Assembly (NCBI RefSeq): GCF_024713975.1
Contig: NC_091114.1
Span: 5,552,001-5,616,000, forward strand
Reading direction: 5' to 3'
Length of the DNA: 64,000 nucleotides
DNA from: Paralichthys olivaceus
Lineage: Eukaryota > Chordata > Actinopteri > Pleuronectiformes > Paralichthyidae
Part shown: positions 34,423-46,100 of the stretch, in pieces
Position numbering within the stretch: the first letter of the stretch is position 1
Layout of the letters: each line of letters starts with the position of its first letter
Notes under the pieces: generated by a model
Seen by the model: only the letters and a program-made list of their open reading frames with translations
Told to the model about the DNA's origin: nothing
Databases searched by the model: none
Made by a program: the position numbers and the translations under genes

Positions 34423-35354
34423 TCACACAGATGTGTCCTTGCCATAGAGGTAACTGTATATAAAGCTGCGGTGCTCCGGCTGGAGGCAGTAGTCAATGAT
34501 CATCTCAATGTCCTGGCAGCGTTTCTTGAATCGCATGCGGTCAAAGGCCGCCTTCAGCCAGGGACCCCGGCGATCCTCCTCATAACTGAGGAAGCACACC
34601 TCCACATATTCAGAGAATTGAACCTGACAGTGAAAAGAGGAGGAAGAGGAAGTGAAAGAACAGAAACTATTAGTTTATTGATCATTCGATCAGTAATGAC
34701 ACTATGAATAACATTTTTTTTCTGTTTCCTGTCAATAAACATTAAAACCTTCTATCGATTTTAATAAAAAGACAATGAATGAAAACCACAGGAAGAGGTG
34801 AAACTGACACAAGAGACACTGACCTTTTTGGTTGAAACACAACTCTTGGCCATGGAGGAAGAAGAGGTTGAAGTGGAGGGGGTCGGGGTGGAGGCCTTGT
34901 CCTTGCATCCAAATGAAGATGATGGAGAGGCCTTGTCTGGCCCTTGAATCCTGAGTGGGAATTGAGGGTTAAGTGGGTTGGAGGGATCTGAGGAGCAGCT
35001 GAATGAGTTCAACAAAGAGACGCTCTCAGCATCCGTTTCCTCGCTGTCCTCCCTGACACAAAAGCTGTCCACTGTCTGGCACCAAGACTTCGACAGGCAA
35101 TCAGAGTCAGAGTTAACCTTGCTGTTTGAGTCAGATCCCTCGTCATCAGCTTGGCTCAGAACAAACACATCAGCTGTTGCTGCAGTGGGGGTTTTTGTCC
35201 CAGATAGCTCTGGACATAGTGGGTTTGCTCTCATCCAGTCTTCAGCCAAGGACAATTTTGAGCTTTCTTTACTGTTGAGGTCAGCTGGCGTGACCCAAAG
35301 CCTGGTTGGAGAGACAAGGCTCTGCCCGCCGGATACACATCTGTCATCAGTCAT
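34423..35354 (-). CDS. Short PPP1R15 (GADD34/CReP)-like PP1 regulatory subunit (243 aa)
   Basis: Two coding exons, 35354-34824 and 34623-34423, split by a 200-base GT-AG intron (donor AAAAAG|GTCAGT, acceptor TTTCACTGTCAG). The start is the first ATG after an in-frame upstream stretch that begins only with TTG. Residues 1-170 are acidic and Ser-rich with no fold visible (about 60-135 rich in D, E and S). Residues 176-238 match the family's C-terminal core: KKVQFSEYVEVCFLSYEEDR (PP1-docking KVxF) then RRGPWLKAAFDRMRFKKR and DYCLQPEHR, as in PPP1R15B. Known role of the family: carries PP1 to phospho-eIF2 alpha and restores translation after stress. It is far shorter than human PPP1R15A or B (over 670 aa) and shows no N-terminal membrane helix. 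The KVxF motif is assembled across the junction. Which paralogue it is cannot be decided here. Confidence 0.85.
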
Positions 35355-35459
35355 ATTTGTAAGTGCTTGGTGAAAAATGATTTTCAACCGCAAAATACTA
35401 TGTTGGTTCTCCTACAGGTTCCTTTACTCCTTTGAAGTTTGGTGTACTTGCAGGTGAAC

Positions 35460-35468
35460 CTTTATATA
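35460..35468 (-). promoter_or_regulatory. TATA box of the PPP1R15-like gene
   Basis: TATATAAAG on the minus strand, about 105 bases upstream of the ATG at 35354. That leaves room for a start site near 35435 and a short 5' UTR. Confidence 0.5.
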
Positions 35469-36003
35469 CATTTAACATTTGCCTTTAGACCAATTGCTTT
35501 GATCACACAATGAAAGATTATTGTGATGTTAAATTGCCAAGATCAAAGGCATGTCACCATTCTAGAAGCCTATATCTATAGCAACAGAAAAAGCTAAATA
35601 TTTCAAAAAGTCTCGATACTGATAACCAGATGTAGTATGTAGGGCTGGGTCAAAAATCTCCAGACCCAATTTTCTTGATATTTTCTGAAGTTCATGTCTG
35701 AAAACAACTCTTTTAAATCAAGTTTGGGAACAGCTGTTTTTGGGAGTACACAAAGAAATAGTTGTCTCTGTTTTGGTGTGGTCTTCTTTTAGTGGCTTTC
35801 TCGCAGCTTTCAATCATGTTGCACTTCTGCAGATGGAGCCGCAAAGATGTCATAAAACACTTCCTCTGACATGTTGAATCAAAAGCTGAAGAGTGAACTC
35901 CATGACGACATGGTATGCTCTGTAGTGGAAAGTCTCTGGAAAGCTCAGAGCTACTGAATGGACCAGGTAAACACTGTCCCCAAGCTCAATTGCTCTCCCA
36001 TGT

Positions 36004-36009
36004 TTTATT
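36004..36009 (-). terminator. Candidate distal polyadenylation signal of dock11
   Basis: AATAAA on the minus strand, about 1.2 kb after the dock11 stop. A nearer double signal, AATAAATAAA, is at 36281-36272. Confidence 0.35.
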
Positions 36010-36460
36010 GAAAAAAAGGCTTTACAAAGTAAGTTGGACAGGCTGCAGCTCTTGAGAGTACAATACAGTAAAAATGAAAAGAAAACAGAGTCCAAACAAG
36101 AATCCAAAATGTTACAAATATAAATACATACATACAGTACGTACAAACATTCATGGATACAGAATTCAATTTACAGCTTATTATGTACATCTGCTTAAAT
36201 ATTATTCATTCAATCTGCTAATTTCAGTGTAGCACTTGTGAAATACTGTGAATAACCAGCATGTGGTGGTTTTTATTTATTTAGACTAAAGGCAGAGCAC
36301 AAAGGCACTGGATGTACACCCAGGTGAGAGGAAGCTGTCAATTACTGTCCTGAAGTAAAATGTTATCACACAGCCGCTGTGATCAAATTTCAATTTCTGA
36401 GCTCATGGAGAATACTGTTGTGATGATAGTTATGAAGCACTGATAAAATTCTTTTCTTGT

Positions 36461-37040
36461 CTGGTTTGACAATATTCATTACAAATCTAGGACATTATTA
36501 TTATTACCAATAGATTTTGTTTATATACAATGTGATTGTAAGCTACTTTTAAAACTATGCAAACCCCTAATAGCAGCTTTAGTACACAGTATTAAAACAA
36601 CCCTGAGGTCTGTCCTTTGCATTCTTAAACTTCACAGACTAATTAAACAAACCGGGTTTATAACTTTGGCCCAATGCTTCAATATAGGCTGTTGCTCTAC
36701 AAATGAGACATCTGTTAATCACAATCTGCTTTTAAGGCTAACCCTTTGCTTATCTGATTTGGTTTTGGATGCATGTTATAGCAGAGCCAATTAGGCTTGG
36801 ATACTGATCATCCTGTTTAGAAACACTCTGGGACGGCGCCACTGTCCTCTAAACAAGTAGTAGTAGAAAAACTGCATAGCTCTAAAGGGAAACATCGCAG
36901 AGAGAGCAATGAAGAAAAGGTTTTAGTACAGCATCTCTCCTGAATGAAAACAGTTGATCCTGCAGTTTGTCGCCAAGGCGAAAGAAAAAAGTGCAATGCT
37001 ACCTAGCATGACTCTGCAGAACACCCCAACCTGACATGCT
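36461..37040. repeat. Diverged direct repeat, copy B (in the dock11 3' UTR)
   Basis: Pairs with 32041-32530 in order and orientation; see the shared words listed there. Its 3' end lies within about 150 bases of the dock11 stop codon. Confidence 0.6.
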
Positions 37041-37181
37041 GACCATTAATCTGTGCTGCTGCGTTACATTCTCAGAAACACTGCTGCTGTATTTACTATT
37101 TCGGCCCTCCCAGACCGTCGACTCCACCTCTGGGTCCTTTTGAAGGAGAAGTGAGAGGATGTAAAGTACCAAGTTCATAGG

Positions 37182-40100
37182 TCAGCCCTGGTCGGCTGAT
37201 GTCCCACTGATGGCGCGAAAAACATGGAGAGAGTTTTGTAACAGTGAGCGCATCATGTCCTCCTGGTAGATCTGGGGTCAGAGCAGAACATCGACAGGAT
37301 GAGGGTCAGTTCTCGCACAAAGACAAAGGTCACACACATGTCCATGACATCAGAGGACATAGCACTCACCTTATATATACCCAACCTTAGCCTTAAACCT
37401 AACCAAGCCCAAACCTTATACTAACTTTAGGCTAAAACTAACCAAAACCTAACCTTATACTAAACCCTAAACTTAACCCAACTTTAAACTAACCTTAACC
37501 TAAACTAACTATGACATAACCCCTAAACCCTAACCCAACTGTAACCAAACCTTGACCTCAACCCTAACTATAACCCTAAACCTAATCCTACAGGACACAC
37601 ACACACACACAAAGTCAAATCAGCTACATTTCACACTCGATAGGATGATGGAATTTGACACGATGAGGTTCAACACATAAGCTGAACAATGAAAAAAAAA
37701 AAAGATGAAACACATAAAACAAAGCTATTAATTGTACAATTCACTAGTAACAAACTAGCTAGTGTGTTTTTTAAATTTTCATAATGGTCTTTGTTGCAGC
37801 CTGATTTGTTTATAAGAGCATGTCATTAAACACCATATAATACATTTGAAGGGATTTTCTTTTGCACGTTATTACGTTACATCAATATTGTCTGCACTGG
37901 CTACCCACCAAACTCAGGATTCATTTGAAGGTTTTATTGCTCGTTTTTCAAACGTTGGGCTAGCACCACTTAATTTAACTGTTGCATCTTCATACTCCAT
38001 CCCGAGCACTAATGTCAACCATCCTGATGTTTCTGGATCCCCCGAGATCTTGGCTCAAAAATAGACGTGACCAGGCATGTCTAAACTCTGGAACAGCTCA
38101 ACTTCTTCCCTCCTGCTTTCAATTTAAGTTGAGTTTTAGACCTTGATTTCATCTGTTATTGTGCTACATTTTAATTAGTTTGTTTAATTGCTTTTATTTT
38201 TCCTATTCATTCAGTTTTTTATATAGTATTATTTTCCTTTTAAGCTTGAATGTTAAAGAAACCTTGGCTCCCTTTACAAAAAAACATGCCCATCCATGTT
38301 ACACTCAGACTCAATCTAAAATATATATGATACATGATGATTTTCAGAATCAGAATCAGAAGTACTTTATTAATCCCCGTAGGGAAATTCAAAAATTTTA
38401 AGTATTTCTATACCGGTTCTTTAATTTTGTGTATCCAGATGAATCAACTTTATCATTTAACTGAAACATGTATGAAAGAAATTGACCATAGGGTTTCTGC
38501 AACACTGTTTTCCCCTTTATGTCCCAATTGCCATCCATCAATTAAGTTGTCTAATAAAGAAAGATAAAAGAGTGTGTCTGTTATCCTCGCAGGTATGTAA
38601 CAAACACAACCTTTCATCGGACAGAATTAAATGAATCTCTGTCTGTCACTGATTAACCTGCCTGCATGCACCATGCCCACGGATGACCAAGCCCTTAGCC
38701 AACAGACGACAGCCGGAAGTTAGGGAGCAAATGACCTTGTAGCAGTTGTCAGGCAGTGCACGTTCATGTGTTTTGGGGCATAGCTTTGACCAGAGCGTGG
38801 ACTGGAGGGGATGGAGTGTATCGGTTACATTTTTTCAAAGTATGGCCTGTTCTTGCTAACGTCTCCAGGATTACCAACCCTTGCTTTTAACTAAGAAGGT
38901 GCAGATTTATAACTTAAATAATAAAAAGAAAAAGAACAAAATGACCTACAAAGGACCATAATTTCAACACACTTAACGATCACATTACCTGTTTTTTCCC
39001 CCTTAAAGCTAAAGGGCAGCACATTGGAGAGAAAAAGTCAGACCGGTTAGTGTAATGGAATCAGCTCAACACTTCCACAATCTGTTTGAGCAATACAGCC
39101 ATGACTGATTCAAAATATACTGCACCAACTTGTTTGGCAACAGTGAAGTGACTAACAGCAGCCTTAGTCTGGTATGTCATGTGGTGGAAAACAGAATAGA
39201 ATAGAATGCCTTAATCATTACACAGCTGCACAACAAAATGTAGCACGTCTCCCTGAGTGGTACATACGATCCATATAAAACAACATGCAGCACAATCAGC
39301 ACATAGATAAAAAACGTTCAGAGGAAGGCAAAACCACTGTGTCTGTTGCCATCTTTTTCTCAACCTTGTCACACAACAGCTAAACTAACCCCTTCTTCCT
39401 TGTTTTTTAGCATTACAAAATCAACAAAGCTTTATTGTGCAGGTCTGCTCATTATCAGTGTTAAACAATATGCATCAAGAAGTATCAGCAAGTTCATAAC
39501 ATAATAAGCGGGGTTAATGCAGCGATAACAGCTCTGTAATGTGTAATGTAATTTGCCCTTCCACCCCATTCTGGTCATTTGTATCCACAGCACTGTGACG
39601 CCAAGGTAATTATGGGTACAATGAAGTTAAAAATATTTATTTAACATTTAGGCATGACTCAACAAATAATTATACTCCAGCTGTTATATTTCTCAACCTT
39701 TCGTCATAGCTTTACACAAAGGTTAACTGTCATGGATGGTTGAGTAACAACCATCCATGACAGCGGGTTCTGCTGAAATTTTACTCATAGACTGTAACTC
39801 AACAAAACAAGTCTGTAGAGTCATTTGTTATGACAAAAATAACCATCAAAATACTTTTTGGTGTAAAGAAAAATAAGATTACCTGTTCGTGGATGATGTC
39901 CGACAGCTCCTTCACCATATCCTTAAAGTTGCCCTTCAGGCCCTCATGGTACTCAAACTGATCCTCTTTAATCAGCCGCTCGTTGATGTCCAGAGCAATG
40001 CTGCAAGCTTCCACGAAGCGTCTGCAAGTATTAAAAATAAAATGCACTTGACTTGACAAGAAACTTAAGGAAATGGCTGCTTATGAGAAAAGAGGATGAT

Positions 40101-43100
40101 CTTGAAATCTATTATACACACAATAATGGAAATGAGAAGAAGGGTACCTGAAAATGTCCTTAAGGTCTTTCACTTTTTTGTTCCCAGACTGATTCATTTT
40201 ACTGTCATCAAGGAATGCTCTGGCATAGGCCATAGGACCTGCATTCACCTGCAACAAAAATAAAATGTTAGGCATTCCTGTGCAAAAAAAACTATTAAAC
40301 AGCACGGTTGACATGCCGCAGGGAGATTTTATTTTTAATGATGTAACATAGCTCAGACCTGCACAGACACACAGCCCTGCAGTTTGAGCTGCAGCTGGAT
40401 CATGTCCACTTCCTGGCTGGAGCAGAGCTTGGTCAGCTCGGCCGTTCGCGCCTTCATCTCATCAATGGCCACATCCACCGGCTTGAGCTCCACTTGCTTC
40501 TCCCCGACCACCTCCACACGCTTCTTCACATACGGGAAGGCGTTGGCGGCTGGAGACGAGAGGTTTAAAAAGGTTTTACAACCATTGAATGAAAAATGTA
40601 TTTAAGAAAATGTAACAAAATAATCAAAAGCTCATTAATGTTGAGTTTTAAAACACTGTCTCATCACTCAAAGAAGGTTATCCTCTTATAAACTATTCTT
40701 TAAAGTGAAGCTTACAGACTTGCTTTCCCAATCAATGTTCACTTGCTGTGTCTATCACTACAACAGAGCGTTTTGGGTGCAAGCGTGTCTCACACACTTG
40801 TGAGCACAGTCCTCTTCTTGCACTGCTCCTCCACGCCGCCGTGCTTTTTGCCCGACAGTGTGTACGGCGTCTCGAACACGAAGCGGTTGATGTTGTGGCA
40901 TTTCTCAAAGTCCGTTTTCTTCTCTGGCACCTCCTTCTCCTCAAAGTACGGCTTGACAAACGTCACCTGGACATAAGCAAACTTGTGGTCCAGGTCTTTG
41001 GGATTCACCTACGGGGCAAGGACACCTTTAACACAATGTAGGTCAAGTCTTTAAAAGTTTTTAAAATGATATTTTCTAAATAAACAGAGCACAGCTGCAA
41101 TACAATACTTATTTTCTTATTTTTGACTGTTTCAATTAAGTCTTTATTGTAAGTGTACTTTCTTCATGTATCTGAGTTAGGGTTAGCACCTTGTTGGAGT
41201 CCTGTATTATCTTGACGTTTTCAGGCCCAAACTTTTCCCCGTAGAGCGTCAGCAGCCGCTGTGAGATTTCCGATAGGCCAGTGAGTTTGGGTTCTTTGTA
41301 AATGTATTCCTTTCCATCCTCTTCCTCAAAGAAACCCTGTAAAAAATACACATCTGGATTCAGTTATGAATAAGAGGATAAACCATGCAACTTCTTTTTA
41401 CACATCACATTTCGCACAGACCAAAGCACATTTGTCTACCTTATGTCATCCATATTTTGCATTATCATTAGCCTTGAAGCTTTTTGTTGCTGTGTTTCTA
41501 CAAATTGAATCCATGCATGGAGCAAACACTCAATGTTTAGTGCTACATTTTCCACTTTGATCAGTTCAAATTTTAAAAATACATCCAAAGATTTCTTTTT
41601 TTCAAAACCCGAAAATCCTATATAGTATTCATAAATTTGGTGGATATAAGAATTCAAATGTACCACATCAGAGTTTCTACTTGGGTAAAGTAAGTACTTG
41701 TTTTTGAATATAATCATAATAAGTATTAAGACTTATAGAACTTGAGTAGAACATATTACCTAAAGAAACATCTACAACATCATTAACTGTGCCTATTTTA
41801 TTTTTTGTTTAATACAAGAATTTCACAGACTATTATATTATATACAGTCTTGAATTGTATGCATTGTCATTTTAACTAATAGTTGAGCCTCAGTCAATGC
41901 ATTTTAATTGTTTCTTCACCAGTGTGACTGGATCAGTGGACCGATTCTCCTCTTGTTATTGATTACTTGTAAAAGTATTGAAAAAAAATAACACGTATGG
42001 GAACTATGAGGACCAAAGTTCATCAAAGTTTAATTACACACAAAGTCATAGAGCAATTTGTTGCTCTATGACTAGGAATGTAATGTAATACTCTTCTCCT
42101 CCCGCACACGGATTAAAAGTGAAGCAAGAGGCTAACAATACAACACATACAAATAACACACCCTAAGTGAGAAGTAGCTGGACCTAAACCTGACACATGG
42201 GAGTTACTTGGTCCTTGGACTTTACCCTCTTCTTGGCAATTTAAATGATCTACATAAATGATTTAAACTCAAAAGCAAATGTTTGAAACATGAATTTCTG
42301 TAAAATTGGATGGATGTATGCATGTATATATAGATAGACCACTTTAAGGTGCAAGATGGCCTCACCTGTCCATAAAAAGCCACTCTGAAGTACGTCCCAA
42401 GCAACCTGCGGCCTGATTGTATCACCTCCATGATCTTATTGTAGGCTCTATGCAGAGTGTCATACAGTCGGCTTAGTTTCTGGATAAGAAGAGAATCAGA
42501 TTCAGCCCATGTACCATTGCAACAAACTTCCTGAAATACAAGAAATTAAATGTATTTCCGTATACAGACAAGTACAGTTGAATCTTTGGACCTTGAACAT
42601 GAGAGCAAAATAGAACCAATCCAGGATACAGAAACTTCAAGCTGTCACAGGGAGTTAAGACAGTCACGGCAGTTTCACATTGTTCACATTGTTTGTCTTG
42701 TTGTGGGTACAGTAGGGGATTGTGTGTTTGGGTATGAGCATAGAAACAGATGGAGTTAAATTTAAATTTGAAACAATCCTTTGATAAGAATGTGAATGTA
42801 CCTGCCTGTCTGCAAACCCTGTGTACAGGAGAAGGAGGAACAGGAAACTTTTAAGTGGATTCCTAACAGGTGAAAACCGAAACCGAATGCTCTGTTGTAT
42901 AAGAACTCACTGGAATCATGTTGTGTAAGTGCTGGATGCTTTTGTGATCTGATAACAAACAATCCTGTCAGTACAAGTCAAGAAGACTTTCAGGAAAATT
43001 ACTAGGGCGAAAAAAAAGCCCTGAATATAGAGTTATAATAGTATAATTAGTTATAATTAGTTACAATATATCGTAGGGACATTACTACGGTACCTCATAC

Positions 43101-46100
43101 TCGTGACGCTTCTCATAAATGGGGATGATGAGTTTGGCAATGTGCGTGATCAGTTCATAGCGCTCGGCTTTCCACAGTGCCTCCACGCAGACCTCAAGGT
43201 GTTCCACCAAGACTTCCTAAAAGATGCAAAATGTGGAATTTAATTAGTGACCATCGTATTCCAAAATACGTAAAAAGTTATGAATGTGATCAAGACCGTT
43301 TCTTTATCCTTAGTGTCACATTTTGATGGCTACCAGAAAAAAGTATTGTGTTTTGATAGCAGCTCTAGTGAGACTGAACATTTAGAGTTTAAATCAAGAA
43401 GTCCACGCCACTTCAGAAAGTCTTATGCAAAAAAGAAAATGTGTACCTCTGTGTAATATACGTCTTGCATTCCTGTGTCTTCCTTCATGGCGGCTTCCTC
43501 TTCGATATTTACGGTGATCCTCTTAAAAGCTGCAAGACCACTTGGGAACAACTCTGACGAAAGAACACCGAAGAGTAAAGAATAAGATGTGAAAAGGAAA
43601 ATTATTATATTTCACTGTAAATTTTGAGGTCACAACAAGAGCAGTGTGTCTCAGCAAGCTTTTGAGGGATTGTTGTTAAATGAACAACCATTATGGGCAC
43701 ATATGGTGTTCAGTATAAAGACACTTCAACTGGAGGAGCCAGGAACCACAGACCTTTCGATGAGCGCACATTTGTTTAACTGGCGTCATGTTTTGCATGA
43801 GATGAAAATGAACATGGGGAAGAACTGTGTGTGGTTTTGTTTCGGTATCAGTCTCTGGAGCATTTGCATGCTCACTCTAACAATGGGACGTAACTCTAGT
43901 AAGTCTGCCTACGTGTGTGACTTTCATCACACCCCCACAAAGTCAGTTAAGTCATTGAACTCCTTAGGCAAATACTTCCCTTAACACATTCCTCTGTATT
44001 CTGCTTTAATGGCCCAACCAGTGACTTAATACTATCCACGCAGCTTGGAGCTTAAATAAAGTATAAGTGGATGCCATAAATAGAGATAAAGCATCAAGTG
44101 TGTGTGTTGGGTGCAGGGACTTACTTTTCCTGTGCAGGTATTCTGCAACCAGTGCGGCCACATGAACATAGCACATAGCTGCCTGCAAAGAAAACCAACC
44201 AAACCTGATTAGTGAAGGTTTTTGTTGTAAATAACAAACCAAGATTATAATAGTTCATATAGCGTAGCTTTATTTGAAACTAAATAGGGGAGAATTCAGT
44301 TAATCCAAGATGAGATTGTGCCAAAGTATTTACTGTGTGTGACTCAATTGTAAGATCATATCTAGCGGCCGCACCCTCGGCCACTAAACTGGCAGCATAT
44401 CACATGTGTAGCAACAACATAAACTAGTAAGACCTGAGAGCTGCCAGGTAGAAAATAAGAAATGAACCTGTTTTTATTAATATGTTGTTTCTATTATTAT
44501 TTACTGATACACATCAAACTGTGTCTCCATTCACAATGAGTGGTCTAGAGATCATTGTTATCTGTTTGGTGAATTAATGCATTTATAGGTCCCTTTCAAT
44601 TTATTCAGCAAAAAGATTTGTTTAATTATATAATAATATAAAGCAAAGATAAATTGAATTGAACTGGAAAAAGTCAAAGAAATCAATTGTTTTAGGGAGA
44701 TGGCATTCCTTCTCTGTCTTCTTGTATTTCCTGTTTGTGAAAAGTGCTCTTAGCCTCGCATTAAAAATGGATTATATAGATAAATGGACTTGAACTCCGG
44801 CTAATAGTATAATCGGAGGGGACTGTATGGTTTCCAGCCCTGCTTCAGCCTCGACCTTTGAACTCTCCACAGAGAAGAGCAAAAACAGTCCCCTTGAATG
44901 ATCAAAATAAAGCACAGTAGTACAGCAGAGTATTATTTTAAACAAGAGTTCTTAGGATAATGACATAAACAGTGTCAGCCACTTGTTTACACTGAAACTA
45001 GAGAAAATAATGTTGATTATATAAAATGATTATTTGCTATCAGCTAAAAGTAAACATTTGCCTAATTTAAAATAGCATTACCAGATGTTTATTTATTTTA
45101 TGGCTCTATTTAATCCATCATCATGCATAAATGTGTTATTATAATTAATATATCATGTTCAAGAAAAACATTAAAAGATAAGGAGACCGACAGATAAACA
45201 TATGTCCCTAAGTAAACAGATATTTATAAAAGTCTTGATACCTCAGAGAGATCTCCATTCTTGAGGTGTGCTCGGGCCATGCTGTCCAGCCACGTCCGTC
45301 TCAGTTCGGGGGTGCTGGCATAAGACCGAGCCAGACTGTACTGAAGGTCCAGCAGCATCTCCGGGTCCCTCTCGTGCTCCCTCATCTGGGCCGTGGCCAT
45401 CAGCACCGTACGGATCCGCTTGGTGAGACCCTTCACTTCCGAGGGGAATGCCGTGGACTGCGTCACGCACAGACGAGCAAATAAAAAAGGTGAAAAAACA
45501 CGATCAGATCTATGAGACAAATGCATTCAGGGCCCTGTTCTTTAAATTTTAATTCTTTAAGTGCAATGTTGAGAATTGATAACTTAGCACTTAATCCTGA
45601 ATGATGGTGCTGTTATTGAAATAAGAGGGAATCAAAGTTATGGTCAGCTCTCATGTGATTTCATGAATGCTGATTAAGGTAGTGCAGCCTCCCAGCATAC
45701 ACTGGGGCATCAGACTCATGTGCACAAGTCTCAATTTATGAATTATTGGTGGTGTTATTATGTTTCACATTGGGATCCACTGTTCCAAAAAACTATTAGA
45801 TGTACTAGAACCGTGAATGTGGTTTCATTGAATATGATGCTGGATGAAGGTTTTTTTAGGTGAAACCATGAACACTTTATTTAAATTCTAAAAAAAATGT
45901 ATAAATATCTTTCATAACACTGTTATGAAGTTTCTTGCATAATGTGAATTCTGCATCTTAATGAGTATTGTGCCCTGTGCTTTGACACTTTGGCCTTGTT
46001 CGTACTTTTGATTGAATTTTTTGTTCTATTTTTATTTTAACTAGGTTATGAGTTATCAGAATTAATATTGTTATCGAACAGAAACATCTTCCTCCTCATC

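Larger units (their letters stand above)
35469..37181. other. dock11 3' UTR and intergenic spacer
   Basis: It runs from the dock11 stop to the PPP1R15-like promoter. It carries candidate poly-A signals for dock11 and copy B of the direct repeat (36461-37040). No other gene is seen; the 35850-36146 minus frame is low-complexity. Confidence 0.5.
37282..39882. other. Last intron of dock11, repeat-rich
   Basis: Contains the CCTAA-like degenerate array (37378-37593), a CA run (37594-37610), an L2-like LINE fragment (37870-38150) and a LINE tail (38340-38392). No exon was found, and the flanking exons join in phase across it. Confidence 0.6.
37182..45457 (-). other. dock11 DHR-2 (DOCKER) catalytic region, exons 25-35 of those present
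   Basis: Roughly residues 875-1372 of the visible product. Exon 45457-45242 ([19 protein letters not shown]) opens lobe A; 42479-41190 encode the [11 protein letters not shown] core; 40549-40148 encode the [20 protein letters not shown] segment with the conserved valine loop that DOCK-family structures show acting as nucleotide sensor. The key family residues I can check are intact. The donor of exon 41336-41190 (AAG|GTGCTA) is weak but in frame. Confidence 0.85.

Noticed and set aside
34978-35373. 131-aa plus-strand open frame
   Set aside because: Antisense shadow of exon 1 of the PPP1R15-like gene; the minus frame carries the conserved motifs.
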